A stretch of DNA of 49,418 nucleotides. It comes from Caballeronia humi. Its GTDB lineage: Bacteria; Pseudomonadota; Gammaproteobacteria; Burkholderiales; Burkholderiaceae. Below, piece by piece: positions 34,297 to 42,380 of this stretch. Numbering within the stretch: the stretch's first letter is position 1; each line of letters begins with the position of its first letter. The notes under the pieces are model-generated. The model ran no database searches. It had not been told where the DNA came from and saw only the letters and a program-made list of their open reading frames with translations. The position numbers were made by a program, and so were the translations under genes. The stretch spans positions 1-49,418 of the forward strand of contig NZ_FCNW02000047.1 in the NCBI RefSeq assembly GCF_001544475.1, written 5' to 3'.

Positions 34297-35397
34297 TCAA
34301 TGCGCCGCGCCCGAAGTCAGCCGATCGATCATGTTGCGGATCGCGCGCATCTGGATGCCTTGCTGATCGGCGAAATGGCGGTCGGTGTAGCCCCACCAGT
34401 CCCAGCATCCATTGGGATTCGACAGCGGAATCGACACCGCCTGCGGATACAGCACGACGATACGGTTGTTGTCCGCCCACTTCGCGTAGCCCGCGTTGCG
34501 CACGAAAGTCGTGCCGTAGAAGAGGCCGCCGCCCGGCGGCGACTGCAGCGGCAAATAGTCCTGCCCCTGCTCGCAGCCATGCAGCGCGACATGCAGGCGG
34601 CACGGCGCGCCCGCGCTGCACGATGCGGGTACGTAGAGCCAGCCGCTCGTGTCCATCCCCGTCGACGATCCGAAGAACGACGACTTCCCCTCCGGCACGT
34701 AACGGCTCTGATCGAAGCGGATGAAGCGCCCTTTTGGCGTCGTCGTGGAAGGTGGCTTTAGCGAGTCGGGACCGTAGATCCAGCTCAGGATCGCCCGCGC
34801 GGCGTCGTAGCGGCACTTACCGATGAACGGTGACTCGGTCGCGCTGCACGGCACACCGTAATCGACGGTCGGCATCGTGTGGCCGGCATTCGGGAGTTCG
34901 ATCTTCGAGACGTTTTGCGCCGGCGTCCCGAACGCCGCGTAATAGCCGATGAGCTGCGTGACGACGGGGCGCGGCACGGTGGCATCCTTCGCACCGGAAA
35001 AGGTAATCACGCGCTGGCGGCGAAGATTCGCGACATCGTCGATGAGGCGGCTCGTGGCCGACGTCTTCGTGAACGTGACGAGTGCCGGGACGCTCGCGCT
35101 CGCGGGCGTCACGTCGCATGAGCTTGCGGGCGCGATCGTGCACGAGCAGCGCGTCGTCGCGATGCGGATGTCGCTTTGCGAACAGTAATACGGGCCCGCC
35201 GCGACCACGCCGACGCCCTTGATGATCGACGAATAAGCGACCGCGAACTGCACCGCCATGAACCCTCCGGATGAAATGCCCGAAACGGAGGTCTGCGTGA
35301 TGTCGATGTTGAGCGCAGGAAGCTGCGGGTAGTTTGATGCCGCGCTGGCGAAGCTGATTCGCGCGATCAGGGCGCAGAAGCACAGGACAGCTTTCAT
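34297..35397 (-). CDS. Extracellular PHA-depolymerase-like esterase
   Basis: 366 residues with an N-terminal signal (MKAVLCFCALIARISFASA). The lipase box SGISSGG places the nucleophile at Ser42, with the acid in SGAKDATVP and the His in LPNAGHTMPT. Many cysteines suggest disulphides. The pattern fits short-chain-length polyhydroxyalkanoate depolymerases of the type-2 catalytic domain, degrading extracellular PHB or oligomers; no substrate-binding domain is seen. The ATG at 35397 has a weak ribosome site; the frame is open further upstream. Confidence 0.82.
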   Translation of the reverse strand: MKAVLCFCALIARISFASAASNYPQLPALNIDITQTSVSGISSGGFMAVQFAVAYSSIIKGVGVVAAGPYYCSQSDIRIATTRCSCTIAPASSCDVTPASASVPALVTFTKTSATSRLIDDVANLRRQRVITFSGAKDATVPRPVVTQLIGYYAAFGTPAQNVSKIELPNAGHTMPTVDYGVPCSATESPFIGKCRYDAARAILSWIYGPDSLKPPSTTTPKGRFIRFDQSRYVPEGKSSFFGSSTGMDTSGWLYVPASCSAGAPCRLHVALHGCEQGQDYLPLQSPPGGGLFYGTTFVRNAGYAKWADNNRIVVLYPQAVSIPLSNPNGCWDWWGYTDRHFADQQGIQMRAIRNMIDRLTSGAAH

Positions 35398-35474
35398 CGC
35401 TCGGGGTTTCGCTGGCGCTTGTAGTCTGGATGCCTCGAACAGGGTAAGCCAACGAACCGCACGCACCGGCATCC

Positions 35475-37046
35475 TCAACGAACGAGCAATCCCTGCTCGA
35501 TATCCGTGCACTCCGCGCTGATCACTTCTCCCGCGCAGCGGCTCGCGAACGCCACCATGTTGCGGCCCATCGCCTTCGCGCGATAGAGCGCGCGGTCCGC
35601 GTCCTTCAGCATGTCGGAGACGTCCATGGCCGATTCCGGGTCCCAGCTCGCCGTGCCGATGCTCGCTGTCACGCGGCCGAACTCGCTGCCCGCGTGCGCG
35701 AGCGAGAGATCGCTGATCGCCACGCGAATCTTCTCCGCGATGAACGACGCGCCCGCCGCCGGCGTATTCGGCAGCACGACCACGAACTCCTCGCCGCCAT
35801 AACGCGCCGCCGTATCGCCGGGACGCCGGATGCTCTCGCCGATGCACTTCGCCACCGCCGCGAGCGCCTTGTCGCCGGCCTGGTGGCCGTAGGTGTCGTT
35901 ATAGGCCTTGAAGCGGTCGATATCGACGAAAAGGAGCGAGAACACGCTGCGTGCCCGGCGCGCGCGCCGCCATTCGAGATCGAGCACTTCGCCGAACGTG
36001 CGGCGGTTGTTCAGGCCCGTGAGGCCGTCGGTGCGCGCGAGCAGTTGCAACTCGGACTCCGCGCGCATGCGTCGGCGCAACTGCGTGCCGAGCACCGCCG
36101 AGAGCCCGACGAAGGCGAGGCCGAACGTCGCCATCAGCGAGCCGATCGTGAGCGCGCGGCGGCGCCAGGTCGCATAGATGTCTGTCTCGGCCATCGCGAC
36201 CATGATGATGAAAGGCAGATGCGGCAGCGTCTTGAACGTGTAGAGGCGGCGAACGTTGTCGATGCTCGCCGTATCGCTGAAGTCGCCTTCCTTCTCGGCG
36301 ATGAAGCGCTTGAAGGTGCTCGCGGTCTTGATGTCGCGGCCGATGATGCGCACATCGTACGGCTGGCGCATCACCATCAGGCCGCTCTGCCCGATCACCG
36401 ACGCCGATCCGCGCTCCCCGAGCGACAGCCCGGCGAACAGGTTGCGGAAATAGTCGAGGCTGATCGCGATCATCGCGACGCCGCCGAACGTGCCGTCGGC
36501 GCGCGTGATGCGCCGGCTCAGCACGATGCTCTGCATGTCGTGTTCGAGCGTGAAGCGCAGCGGGTCGCTGATGTAGAGCCCCGCGTCGCCTGCGCGCTGC
36601 GCCTTGAAAAATGCGCTATCGGCGAAATTCGCCTTGCGCGGCACCTCGCTGACCGAATCGACGACGATGTCGCCTGTTTCGTCCAGGACGAGTAGCGCTT
36701 CGAGGTATTTGGCCGTGGCCGCGCGGTCGAACAGCACGTCGCGACGCAGGTGGTCGGGCAGCGCCATGACTTCCGGCTGCGCGAGGCCTTCGATCACGGC
36801 CTGAAGCGACAGGTCATATAGCTCGAAATTGCGAACGATGTCGCGCTCGGCGATCAGCGCGACGTTACGCGAGGTCTCGCGCGTCCGTTCGAGCGCGTCC
36901 TGCCGGCTTTGATAAAGAACGAGTGCGCAAAGGCCGACCATCACCAGCGAAATCAACGCAGCGCCATAGACGATGCCATGAAGCGCAGTCGATTCCTTGC
37001 ATTTGAACCGGTCCCTCTGTCGAATAAACCATTCGTTCGTTTTCAT
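35475..37046 (-). CDS. Membrane-bound diguanylate cyclase with periplasmic sensor
   Basis: 523 residues. Two membrane segments (about 26-48 and 290-312) flank a periplasmic Cache-like domain (SLQAVIEGLAQPEV, VDSVSEVPRKANFADSAFFKAQ). The C-terminal GGDEF domain has GGEEF at 417-421 and an inhibition site RPGD, both intact, so it should make c-di-GMP under feedback control. Start ATG at 37046; an upstream TTG is less likely. It is divergent from the chromate transporter gene. Confidence 0.92.
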   Translation of the reverse strand: MKTNEWFIRQRDRFKCKESTALHGIVYGAALISLVMVGLCALVLYQSRQDALERTRETSRNVALIAERDIVRNFELYDLSLQAVIEGLAQPEVMALPDHLRRDVLFDRAATAKYLEALLVLDETGDIVVDSVSEVPRKANFADSAFFKAQRAGDAGLYISDPLRFTLEHDMQSIVLSRRITRADGTFGGVAMIAISLDYFRNLFAGLSLGERGSASVIGQSGLMVMRQPYDVRIIGRDIKTASTFKRFIAEKEGDFSDTASIDNVRRLYTFKTLPHLPFIIMVAMAETDIYATWRRRALTIGSLMATFGLAFVGLSAVLGTQLRRRMRAESELQLLARTDGLTGLNNRRTFGEVLDLEWRRARRARSVFSLLFVDIDRFKAYNDTYGHQAGDKALAAVAKCIGESIRRPGDTAARYGGEEFVVVLPNTPAAGASFIAEKIRVAISDLSLAHAGSEFGRVTASIGTASWDPESAMDVSDMLKDADRALYRAKAMGRNMVAFASRCAGEVISAECTDIEQGLLVR

Positions 37047-37429
37047 TGGCCGTGACTTATTGAAACGTTTGCCCAAAGGATTCTATTTTTAAATGCGCTT
37101 CAAGGCTATGAAAAAAATCGGACGAATGGCTTTCGTTGGATATATGACGAAGTCAGCAATGGTTTCGTAAATCGATTTTCATCGCCGCGATAGGGCTGCG
37201 TTAGTATCCACTTGCCTTGAAGCCCGGTGGCGCCTTGCTGGCGGGGACCGCGGGTTTGTCCCGCGTTGCGCACCTGACCCGGATCAGATATGTAGCACGA
37301 ACATTCGTATCGACGAATGCGCTTGCGTTCGGGCCGCATTCGTGACGCCTTATTGCGGCCGTTAATCGACCGGCTGGACGAAAAGTCGGCAGTTGGGTTA
37401 AGCATTTCTGAAATACGAAAACAAAAGCG
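37047..37429. other. Divergent intergenic region
   Basis: About 380 bp between the diguanylate cyclase and chrA. No gene is supportable. It contains ATTCG, 6 nt, CGAAT (37303-37318) with further ATTCG copies nearby, a possible regulator site. Confidence 0.4.
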
Positions 37430-38620
37430 ATGACAAGTGTGAACAGCGAATTAATCAGCGAGCCTGAATCGCTCTGGCGGTTGTTCTGGACCGTATGCGG
37501 TTTATCGGCGGTATCGTGGGGCGGGCTCGCATTAATGGCGCAACTCGAACGGCATTATGTCGAACGCCAGCCCCGGCTTTCGCCATTGGCATTCGCCGAT
37601 CTCACGGCGCTTGCGTGGATGGTGCCGGGGCCGGTCGGCTGCAACGTCGCCGTGCAATTGGGGCACGTGTTGCGCGGACGGGCAGGCGCGTGGGCGGCGG
37701 GCATCGCGAGCGTCTTGCCGTTTTTCTTGTTGATGACCGTTTTCGCGATTTTTTATCGCACGCCGCTGATCCGCTCGCTGACTTCGCAGACGCTCGTCAA
37801 TCACTTCAGCGTCGTGCTGGCCGTGCTGATCGGCGTGACCTGGTACAAGCAGACTCGCACGATCCTGCGCGGCAAGGTCGAATGGGCGGCCGCGGCGTTC
37901 GCGTGCGCCACGCTCGCGCTGGCGCATGGACCGGCGGCCTACGTGCTCGTGCTGGCGAGCACGTTCGCGGCGGGATGGATGCTGGAAGCGGAGCGCGAGA
38001 CGAGCGTGGATGTCGTACACGCCCATCGCGACTGGCGCTTGCCGGTCGTGCTCGTCAGTTTGCTGTTGATTTTCGCGCTGCCGCTGCCGACGCCGTGGCA
38101 ATTCGCGCTGCTCTGGCCCCGTCTAGCGGGCGCGGGGCTGACGCTTTTCGGCGGCGGATTTTCGGCGCTGCCGGTGCTGAAGGCGCTGTTCGTGAGTCCG
38201 AGCACCGGCGTCTCCGATACCGACTTCACGCTCGCCTTCGCCCTCTCGCCGATCGCGCCGGGGCCTTTGCTGAACGTGATCCCGTTCTTCGGCTATCTGA
38301 TCGATGGGTGGATCGGCGCGCTCGTCGCGACGGTCGCGCTATTCGTGCCGTCGGGGTGTCTCGTGATTTTCGCGCAGCGGCATCTGGCGGCGCTCAAGAC
38401 GTATCCGCGCTTCGAGAACGGTATGCGCCTGCTGCGCGCGGCGACGACAGCGTTTCTCGCGATCGCCGTGTTGAAGATCCTGCTGCACATCCCGCCGCAG
38501 CCCGCGTATCTCGTGACGGCGGCGTTCGGTTGCATGTGTCTCGCAAAGCTGAAGCTGCCGGTTTATACCGTGTACGCGACCGTTGCGGGCGCGTTCGGAA
38601 TCTGGCTGCTATGCCATTGA
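37430..38620 (+). CDS. chrA: Chromate transporter (CHR family)
   Basis: 396 residues, about ten to twelve membrane segments in two homologous halves. Each half carries a CHR signature: SWGGLALMAQLE with PGPVGCNVAVQLG in the first, and GLTLFGGGFSALPVL with SPIAPGPLLNVIPFFGY in the second. ChrA exports chromate from the cytoplasm. No chrB regulator is adjacent, and members of this family may also move sulphate-like anions. Stop codon abuts the convergent proQ-like gene with no spacing. Confidence 0.88.
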   Translation: MTSVNSELISEPESLWRLFWTVCGLSAVSWGGLALMAQLERHYVERQPRLSPLAFADLTALAWMVPGPVGCNVAVQLGHVLRGRAGAWAAGIASVLPFFLLMTVFAIFYRTPLIRSLTSQTLVNHFSVVLAVLIGVTWYKQTRTILRGKVEWAAAAFACATLALAHGPAAYVLVLASTFAAGWMLEAERETSVDVVHAHRDWRLPVVLVSLLLIFALPLPTPWQFALLWPRLAGAGLTLFGGGFSALPVLKALFVSPSTGVSDTDFTLAFALSPIAPGPLLNVIPFFGYLIDGWIGALVATVALFVPSGCLVIFAQRHLAALKTYPRFENGMRLLRAATTAFLAIAVLKILLHIPPQPAYLVTAAFGCMCLAKLKLPVYTVYATVAGAFGIWLLCH

Positions 38621-39397
38621 TCAGGCGGCGGCTTCAGGGGCGGCGGGAGCGGGAGTTGCCGCTTCTGTAGCAGCGGCGACGGGCGCTACGGCTGCGGGAG
38701 CCGTTTCCGGTTCAGCAGCGATGGCCGTGCTACCGGCCGCGTCAGTAGCGACCGGGGCCGGTTCTTCCGCGCCCTGACCCGCCTTGCGAGCGGCTTTCGC
38801 GATGCGATTCGTTTCGGAACTGCGTGCGCGCACCGCATCTTCCGCCGATACGGCTCCGGCCGCCTCGCCCGAGAGATCCACACGCGGCGCCCCTTCGACG
38901 AGACACGACCAGTAGCGGCTGCCCCGGCACCAGATCTTGATCGCGTCGCGCAATTCGGCTTCGGTCAGCGCGAGTTCGCCAGCGAGTGCCACCAGCTCCT
39001 TGAAAATGCCGACCTTCAACGGAACCTTCGATGCCGGCTTCTTCGGGAATGCCAGCGGGAAGCGGTTTTGCAGCTTGCGGATCGTGAGGACGGCCGGGTC
39101 GGTGATTTTCGCCTCGGCCGGCTTCGCTTCGCTCGCCTTCGCCTCGATCGCCGCCGCCGCCGCGACGCGCGGCCCGCGATGCGGACGCGCCGGACGCGCG
39201 TGCTTCGGCGCCTGCGCGGGCTTCCCCGACTGCGGCTTCGCCTGCTGCGGCTGCGACTTGGCCTGCGTCGACTTGGCCTGCTGCTGCGGCTTGGCCTGCT
39301 GATGCTGCGGCTTCCCCGGCGCAGACGCCTTATGCGGCCGTGCTTTCGACTGTTTGGCGAGTTGCTCTTTCAATACCGCGAGTTGTTCGAAGCCCAT
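38621..39397 (-). CDS. ProQ/FinO-domain RNA chaperone-like protein
   Basis: 258 residues. Residues 1-85 are low complexity and basic (repeats of QQAKPQ, KPAQAPKHARPARPHRGPR). The ProQ/FinO domain is about 90-180: VLTIRKLQNRFPLAFPKKP, LKVGIFKELVALAGELALTEAELRDAIKIWCRGSRYWSCLVEGAPRVDLSGE. Such proteins bind structured small RNAs and mRNA 3' ends. The last 60 residues are Ala/Pro-rich. Start ATG at 39397. A terminator with a short transcript upstream may control it (39563-39632). Confidence 0.88.
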   Translation of the reverse strand: MGFEQLAVLKEQLAKQSKARPHKASAPGKPQHQQAKPQQQAKSTQAKSQPQQAKPQSGKPAQAPKHARPARPHRGPRVAAAAAIEAKASEAKPAEAKITDPAVLTIRKLQNRFPLAFPKKPASKVPLKVGIFKELVALAGELALTEAELRDAIKIWCRGSRYWSCLVEGAPRVDLSGEAAGAVSAEDAVRARSSETNRIAKAARKAGQGAEEPAPVATDAAGSTAIAAEPETAPAAVAPVAAATEAATPAPAAPEAAA

Positions 39398-39720
39398 CGT
39401 GCATGCCTCAGGAAATTTTCGATGCTGGTCGCGCGTTCGAAGCGCGCTGGGAAGCCGCGTGACGCGACCAAAGAAACCATGATACGCAACCGCTTCACAT
39501 TCTGCCGTGAGCCGCGCGGACCGGCCATGCCCGCTATTGTGCCGTCCGGCGTGCTGCGGGCGAAAAAAAGCCCGCGCATTTGGCGGGCTTAATCCATATC
39601 GGTTGAGACATGGAGGAGACAACGTCAGTATAAACCCGAATCGCAATTGGCGCTACATAGGGCTCGATTACGCATTTCGCGTCTATAACGGTATGCATCG
39701 ACCAACGGCACTCGCTCGCC
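39398..39720. other. Divergent intergenic region with RNA-like structure
   Basis: About 320 bp between proQ-like and DUF6632 genes. It holds the minus-strand terminator listed next and little else. Confidence 0.5.
39563..39632 (-). ncRNA. Candidate small RNA or leader ending in a terminator
   Basis: On the minus strand TATACT (39632-39627) could be a -10 box; the transcript would run from about 39620 through a pyrimidine-rich TCTCCTCC (complementary to ribosome-binding sites) to an 8-bp stem AAGCCCGC/GCGGGCTT (39568-39590) and seven U residues. No good -35 is seen. It precedes the proQ-like gene on the same strand, so it is either a short sRNA or an attenuator for that gene. Confidence 0.4.
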
Positions 39721-40104
39721 ATGGACGACATCGATCGGATTCGATATTTGCGCATCGCGCTTGTCGCGGTCGGCTTGATCTCGATTGCGGGGATTTATCC
39801 GCTGATGCTCGTCTGGCCGTCGGGCTGGGCGTGGCACTCAGGGCATTCCGACTATCCGCTGATGATTGTCGGCATCTATGCGACGCTCGGCGTCTTTCTG
39901 CTGATGGCCGCGCGCGATCCGCTCGCGCATCTGAGCCTGATCTGGTTCACCGTGTGGTCGAGCATCGTCCACGGCGCGATCATGACGGTTCAGGCGCTTG
40001 CCGGCAGCGGCCAGCGCGGCCATCTGATCGGCGACGTACCCGCGCTTTTTATCATCGCGATTGTGCTGGCTGTTCTGACACCGCGCCGCGCCATAAGCTC
40101 TTGA
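39721..40104 (+). CDS. DUF6632-type small membrane protein
   Basis: 127 residues with about four membrane segments: residues 10-28, 45-62, 74-95, 107-121. The pattern YPLMIVGIYATLGVFLLMAARDPLAHLSLIWFTVWSSIVHG fits the DUF6632 family as I remember it. Function unknown. Its ribosome-binding site is weak. Confidence 0.72.
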   Translation: MDDIDRIRYLRIALVAVGLISIAGIYPLMLVWPSGWAWHSGHSDYPLMIVGIYATLGVFLLMAARDPLAHLSLIWFTVWSSIVHGAIMTVQALAGSGQRGHLIGDVPALFIIAIVLAVLTPRRAISS

Positions 40105-40170
40105 GGGCGACGCATGCCATGACGCTGCCGTACACTGATCCGCCGATCACTCTCCCGAAGGACTTTCATC

Positions 40171-40845
40171 ATGCGCATCGAAACGTCATTCCTGTTCGAC
40201 CTCGACGGCACGCTGGTCGATAGCGTCTATCAGCACGTCCTGGCGTGGAAGGAAGCGCTCGACGATGAAGGCATCGAGCTGTCGGTGTGGCGCATCCACC
40301 GCAAGATCGGCATGAGCGGCGGCCTTTTCATGAACCAGTTGCTGCGCGAGACGCACGGCGAGATCAGCGAGGATCGCGTCGAAAACCTGCGACGTCTGCA
40401 TGCTGAGGCGTACAAGCGGCTGCGGGCGCAGGTGTGTCCGCTGCCGGGCGCGCGTGAACTGCTCGCGGCGCTCACGGACGCCGGCACGCGCTGGGCGATC
40501 GCGACGAGCGGCCGGATGGAGACGGCGGCGGTCAATCTGGAGGCGCTCGGGGTCGATCCGGCGAAGGCGGTCGTCGTGACGCGCGACGATGTGAAGTACG
40601 CGAAACCCGATCCGGATCTGTTTATCGCGGCGGCGGAGCGGCTGGGGGTGTCGATCGAGCATACGGTCGTCGTCGGCGACAGCATCTGGGACATGCTCGC
40701 GGCGCGGCGTTGCCGGTCGCTGGGCGTGGGCTTGTTGTCAGGCGGGTACGGGATGGAGGAGCTGGAACGGTCGGGCGCCCTGCGCGTGTACGAAGATCCC
40801 GCCGACTTGCTGCTGCATCTGGATGAGGTTGCGGCGCGGCCGTAA
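40171..40845 (+). CDS. HAD-family phosphatase
   Basis: 224 residues. HAD motifs: FDLDGTLVDS (Asp10, Asp12) near the start, motif II ATSGR near 112, motif III Lys in YAKPDPD near 149, motif IV VVGDSIWDM near 170. A helical cap (40-90) indicates a phosphoglycolate- or sugar-phosphatase-like member. Substrate unknown. Ribosome site AAGGA. No operon partners. Confidence 0.9.
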   Translation: MRIETSFLFDLDGTLVDSVYQHVLAWKEALDDEGIELSVWRIHRKIGMSGGLFMNQLLRETHGEISEDRVENLRRLHAEAYKRLRAQVCPLPGARELLAALTDAGTRWAIATSGRMETAAVNLEALGVDPAKAVVVTRDDVKYAKPDPDLFIAAAERLGVSIEHTVVVGDSIWDMLAARRCRSLGVGLLSGGYGMEELERSGALRVYEDPADLLLHLDEVAARP

Positions 40846-41218
40846 GTGATTGCCCAGCGCGTTCGCGGGCCGGGTCTAAGAAGTTGGAACAATTTGAGCA
40901 AGCAGCGCAATTCGTGAGATCGCGGAATCGCGTGCCGAAGTTGCGCGGGATTTTGCTCGCTCGCCAATTGGCGATTGGTCAATGCCTCGGCAGGCCGGGT
41001 CTGAGAAAGCGACGCACCTGGTGAAATCGCGGGCGGCGCCCGAAAAATCGCGTGACGCAGCTTCGCGGGACCGGCCAGATCGCTTGCTCATCGCGACTTC
41101 GCGGCGCAGCTTTCAGTCAACGCTGGCCGTATTTGAACGATCAGCGCAGTCCCGCAGCGACTTGATGTCGCGCGCTCACGAATAATCGGCGCGGTGTTCC
41201 AACCGCGCCAATCCCGCC
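40846..41218. other. Intergenic region with imperfect tandem repeat
   Basis: About 370 bp, no supportable gene. It contains two degenerate copies, roughly 120 bp apart, of a unit beginning GGCCGGGTCT (40868 and 40993), listed separately. Confidence 0.5.
40868..41100. repeat. Imperfect tandem repeat, about 120-bp period
   Basis: Shared blocks in the same order: GGCCGGGTCT at 40868 and 40993, GTGARATCGCGG at 40914 and 41031, AATCGCGTG at 40926 and 41046, GCGGGA ending at 40950 and 41070. Copies differ by small indels. Not CRISPR-like. It may be a decayed duplication or a regulatory RNA. Confidence 0.5.
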
Positions 41219-41665
41219 TCAGTCTTTCAAATCGGCCGGAACCTTGCCGCCGTTCTCGGCCAGCTTCTTCATCACCGCCTTGTGCAGCCACATGTTCATT
41301 GCGGCCGAGTCCTCGGTGTTGCCGCTGTAGTGCAGTTCCGCCGCCAGTTCCTTGCGCGCCGTGAGACTGCTGTCGAGGCCGAGCAGCTTCATCAAATCGA
41401 CGATCGATGTACGCCAGTTCAGCTCCTGTCCTTGCTTCGCCTGCATCGCGGAGAGAACGGATTCGACGTCGACTTCCGGCATCGGCGTGACCGGCGGCTG
41501 GACGGTGCCCGCAGCGGCAGGCGTCGATGAACCCGCAGGCGCGGCGCCCGGTGCGGCTGGGCTCGGCTGTTGCGCCGTGGCGGGGGCGGCGGTGGCGCCG
41601 GAGCCGGTCGCGGCCGGGTGATCGTGCGGGAAAATCTTGTTGAGGATGTTCGAGAAAATGCCCAT
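41219..41665 (-). CDS. DUF3597 protein
   Basis: 148 residues. N-terminus MGIFSNILNKIF, a Pro/Ala-rich linker (18-60), and the conserved C-terminal domain: VESVLSAMQAKQGQELNWRTSIVDLMKLLGLDSS and AAMNMWLHKAVMKKLAENGG. The domain is of unknown function and LysM-like proteins may share it; no export signal is seen. GGAG precedes the ATG. Single gene. Confidence 0.82.
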   Translation of the reverse strand: MGIFSNILNKIFPHDHPAATGSGATAAPATAQQPSPAAPGAAPAGSSTPAAAGTVQPPVTPMPEVDVESVLSAMQAKQGQELNWRTSIVDLMKLLGLDSSLTARKELAAELHYSGNTEDSAAMNMWLHKAVMKKLAENGGKVPADLKD

Positions 41666-42034
41666 GTGCGTCTCCGATGACGGGGTTGGTGACTCGTCCG
41701 AGAGCGCAACGATCGTTCCTACCCTGCTTTTAAACGCCCGCACACATTTACATTTCGCCTTGCCCGGGTCGCCCATGACGCCGATGATGCCGATTCGCAA
41801 CGCGGCCCGAAAAAATGCCTGCGGCCGCGTATTAGCGCCCTATAACAAAAGCAGGAAGCAGTTATGGCAAGCGGAATCACGCACCGGCGCATAAAGAATG
41901 CACGTTCATTGGACGTGAACATCGCTTTCAGGAACGCACGCGCCTCGACCTCGCGGCGAAGTGCGCCAATTTTCCTCCCCCTTTTGCCGAGAAAAGGAGT
42001 CTCGCAACCGAGGCGTCATGCAAGGAGCATCAAA
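41666..42034. other. Intergenic region
   Basis: About 370 bp between divergent genes. No gene supportable. A short inverted repeat CCTTTT/AAAAGG lies near 41980 in the leader of the SYGG-motif gene. Confidence 0.4.
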
Positions 42035-42328
42035 ATGAAGTCGACTCTCGTTTTGAACGCAGTTTTGAGCACGTCGAGCGCCGTTCTGCTGGCGGCGGCG
42101 AGCGTCGCGATCGCGCAGGAAACGCCCGTGCCGCAACCTTCCGGGCGAGCGCTGATGCAACACAACGCCAATACGTCGGCACAATCCACGACCGACATCT
42201 CCTATGGCGGCAGCTCGGATACCCAAGGCGCGGCGGGCGGCGCAAACCCGTCACAGGCGGTGCCGGACGCGCAATCGGCGAGCCCCGCCGGCGCGCGCAC
42301 CACCACGCAGCCGGGTCCCTCGCGCTAG
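42035..42328 (+). CDS. Small secreted protein with SYGG-x-x-DT motif (second copy)
   Basis: 97 residues with a signal peptide (LSTSSAVLLAAASVAIAQ), and a mature Gln/Ser/Ala-rich part containing DISYGGSSDTQ. This matches the motif and position of the protein at 22430-22711, though the rest is dissimilar and it has no Cys. AAGGAG precedes the ATG. Convergent with the pectinase gene. Function unknown. Confidence 0.7.
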   Translation: MKSTLVLNAVLSTSSAVLLAAASVAIAQETPVPQPSGRALMQHNANTSAQSTTDISYGGSSDTQGAAGGANPSQAVPDAQSASPAGARTTTQPGPSR

Positions 42329-42380
42329 ACACTTCCACGCATTGTCAGGCCTGCCTCAACAGGCCCGACTTCGCCAGCGC

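Noticed and set aside
39610..39633. Seven-codon mini-ORF MEETTSV on the plus strand
   Set aside because: Too short to support; its GGAGGAG may simply be the complement of the pyrimidine-rich segment discussed as an RNA candidate.
40868..41100. CRISPR-like array
   Set aside because: Only two degenerate copies with a 120-bp period and no regular short repeats.
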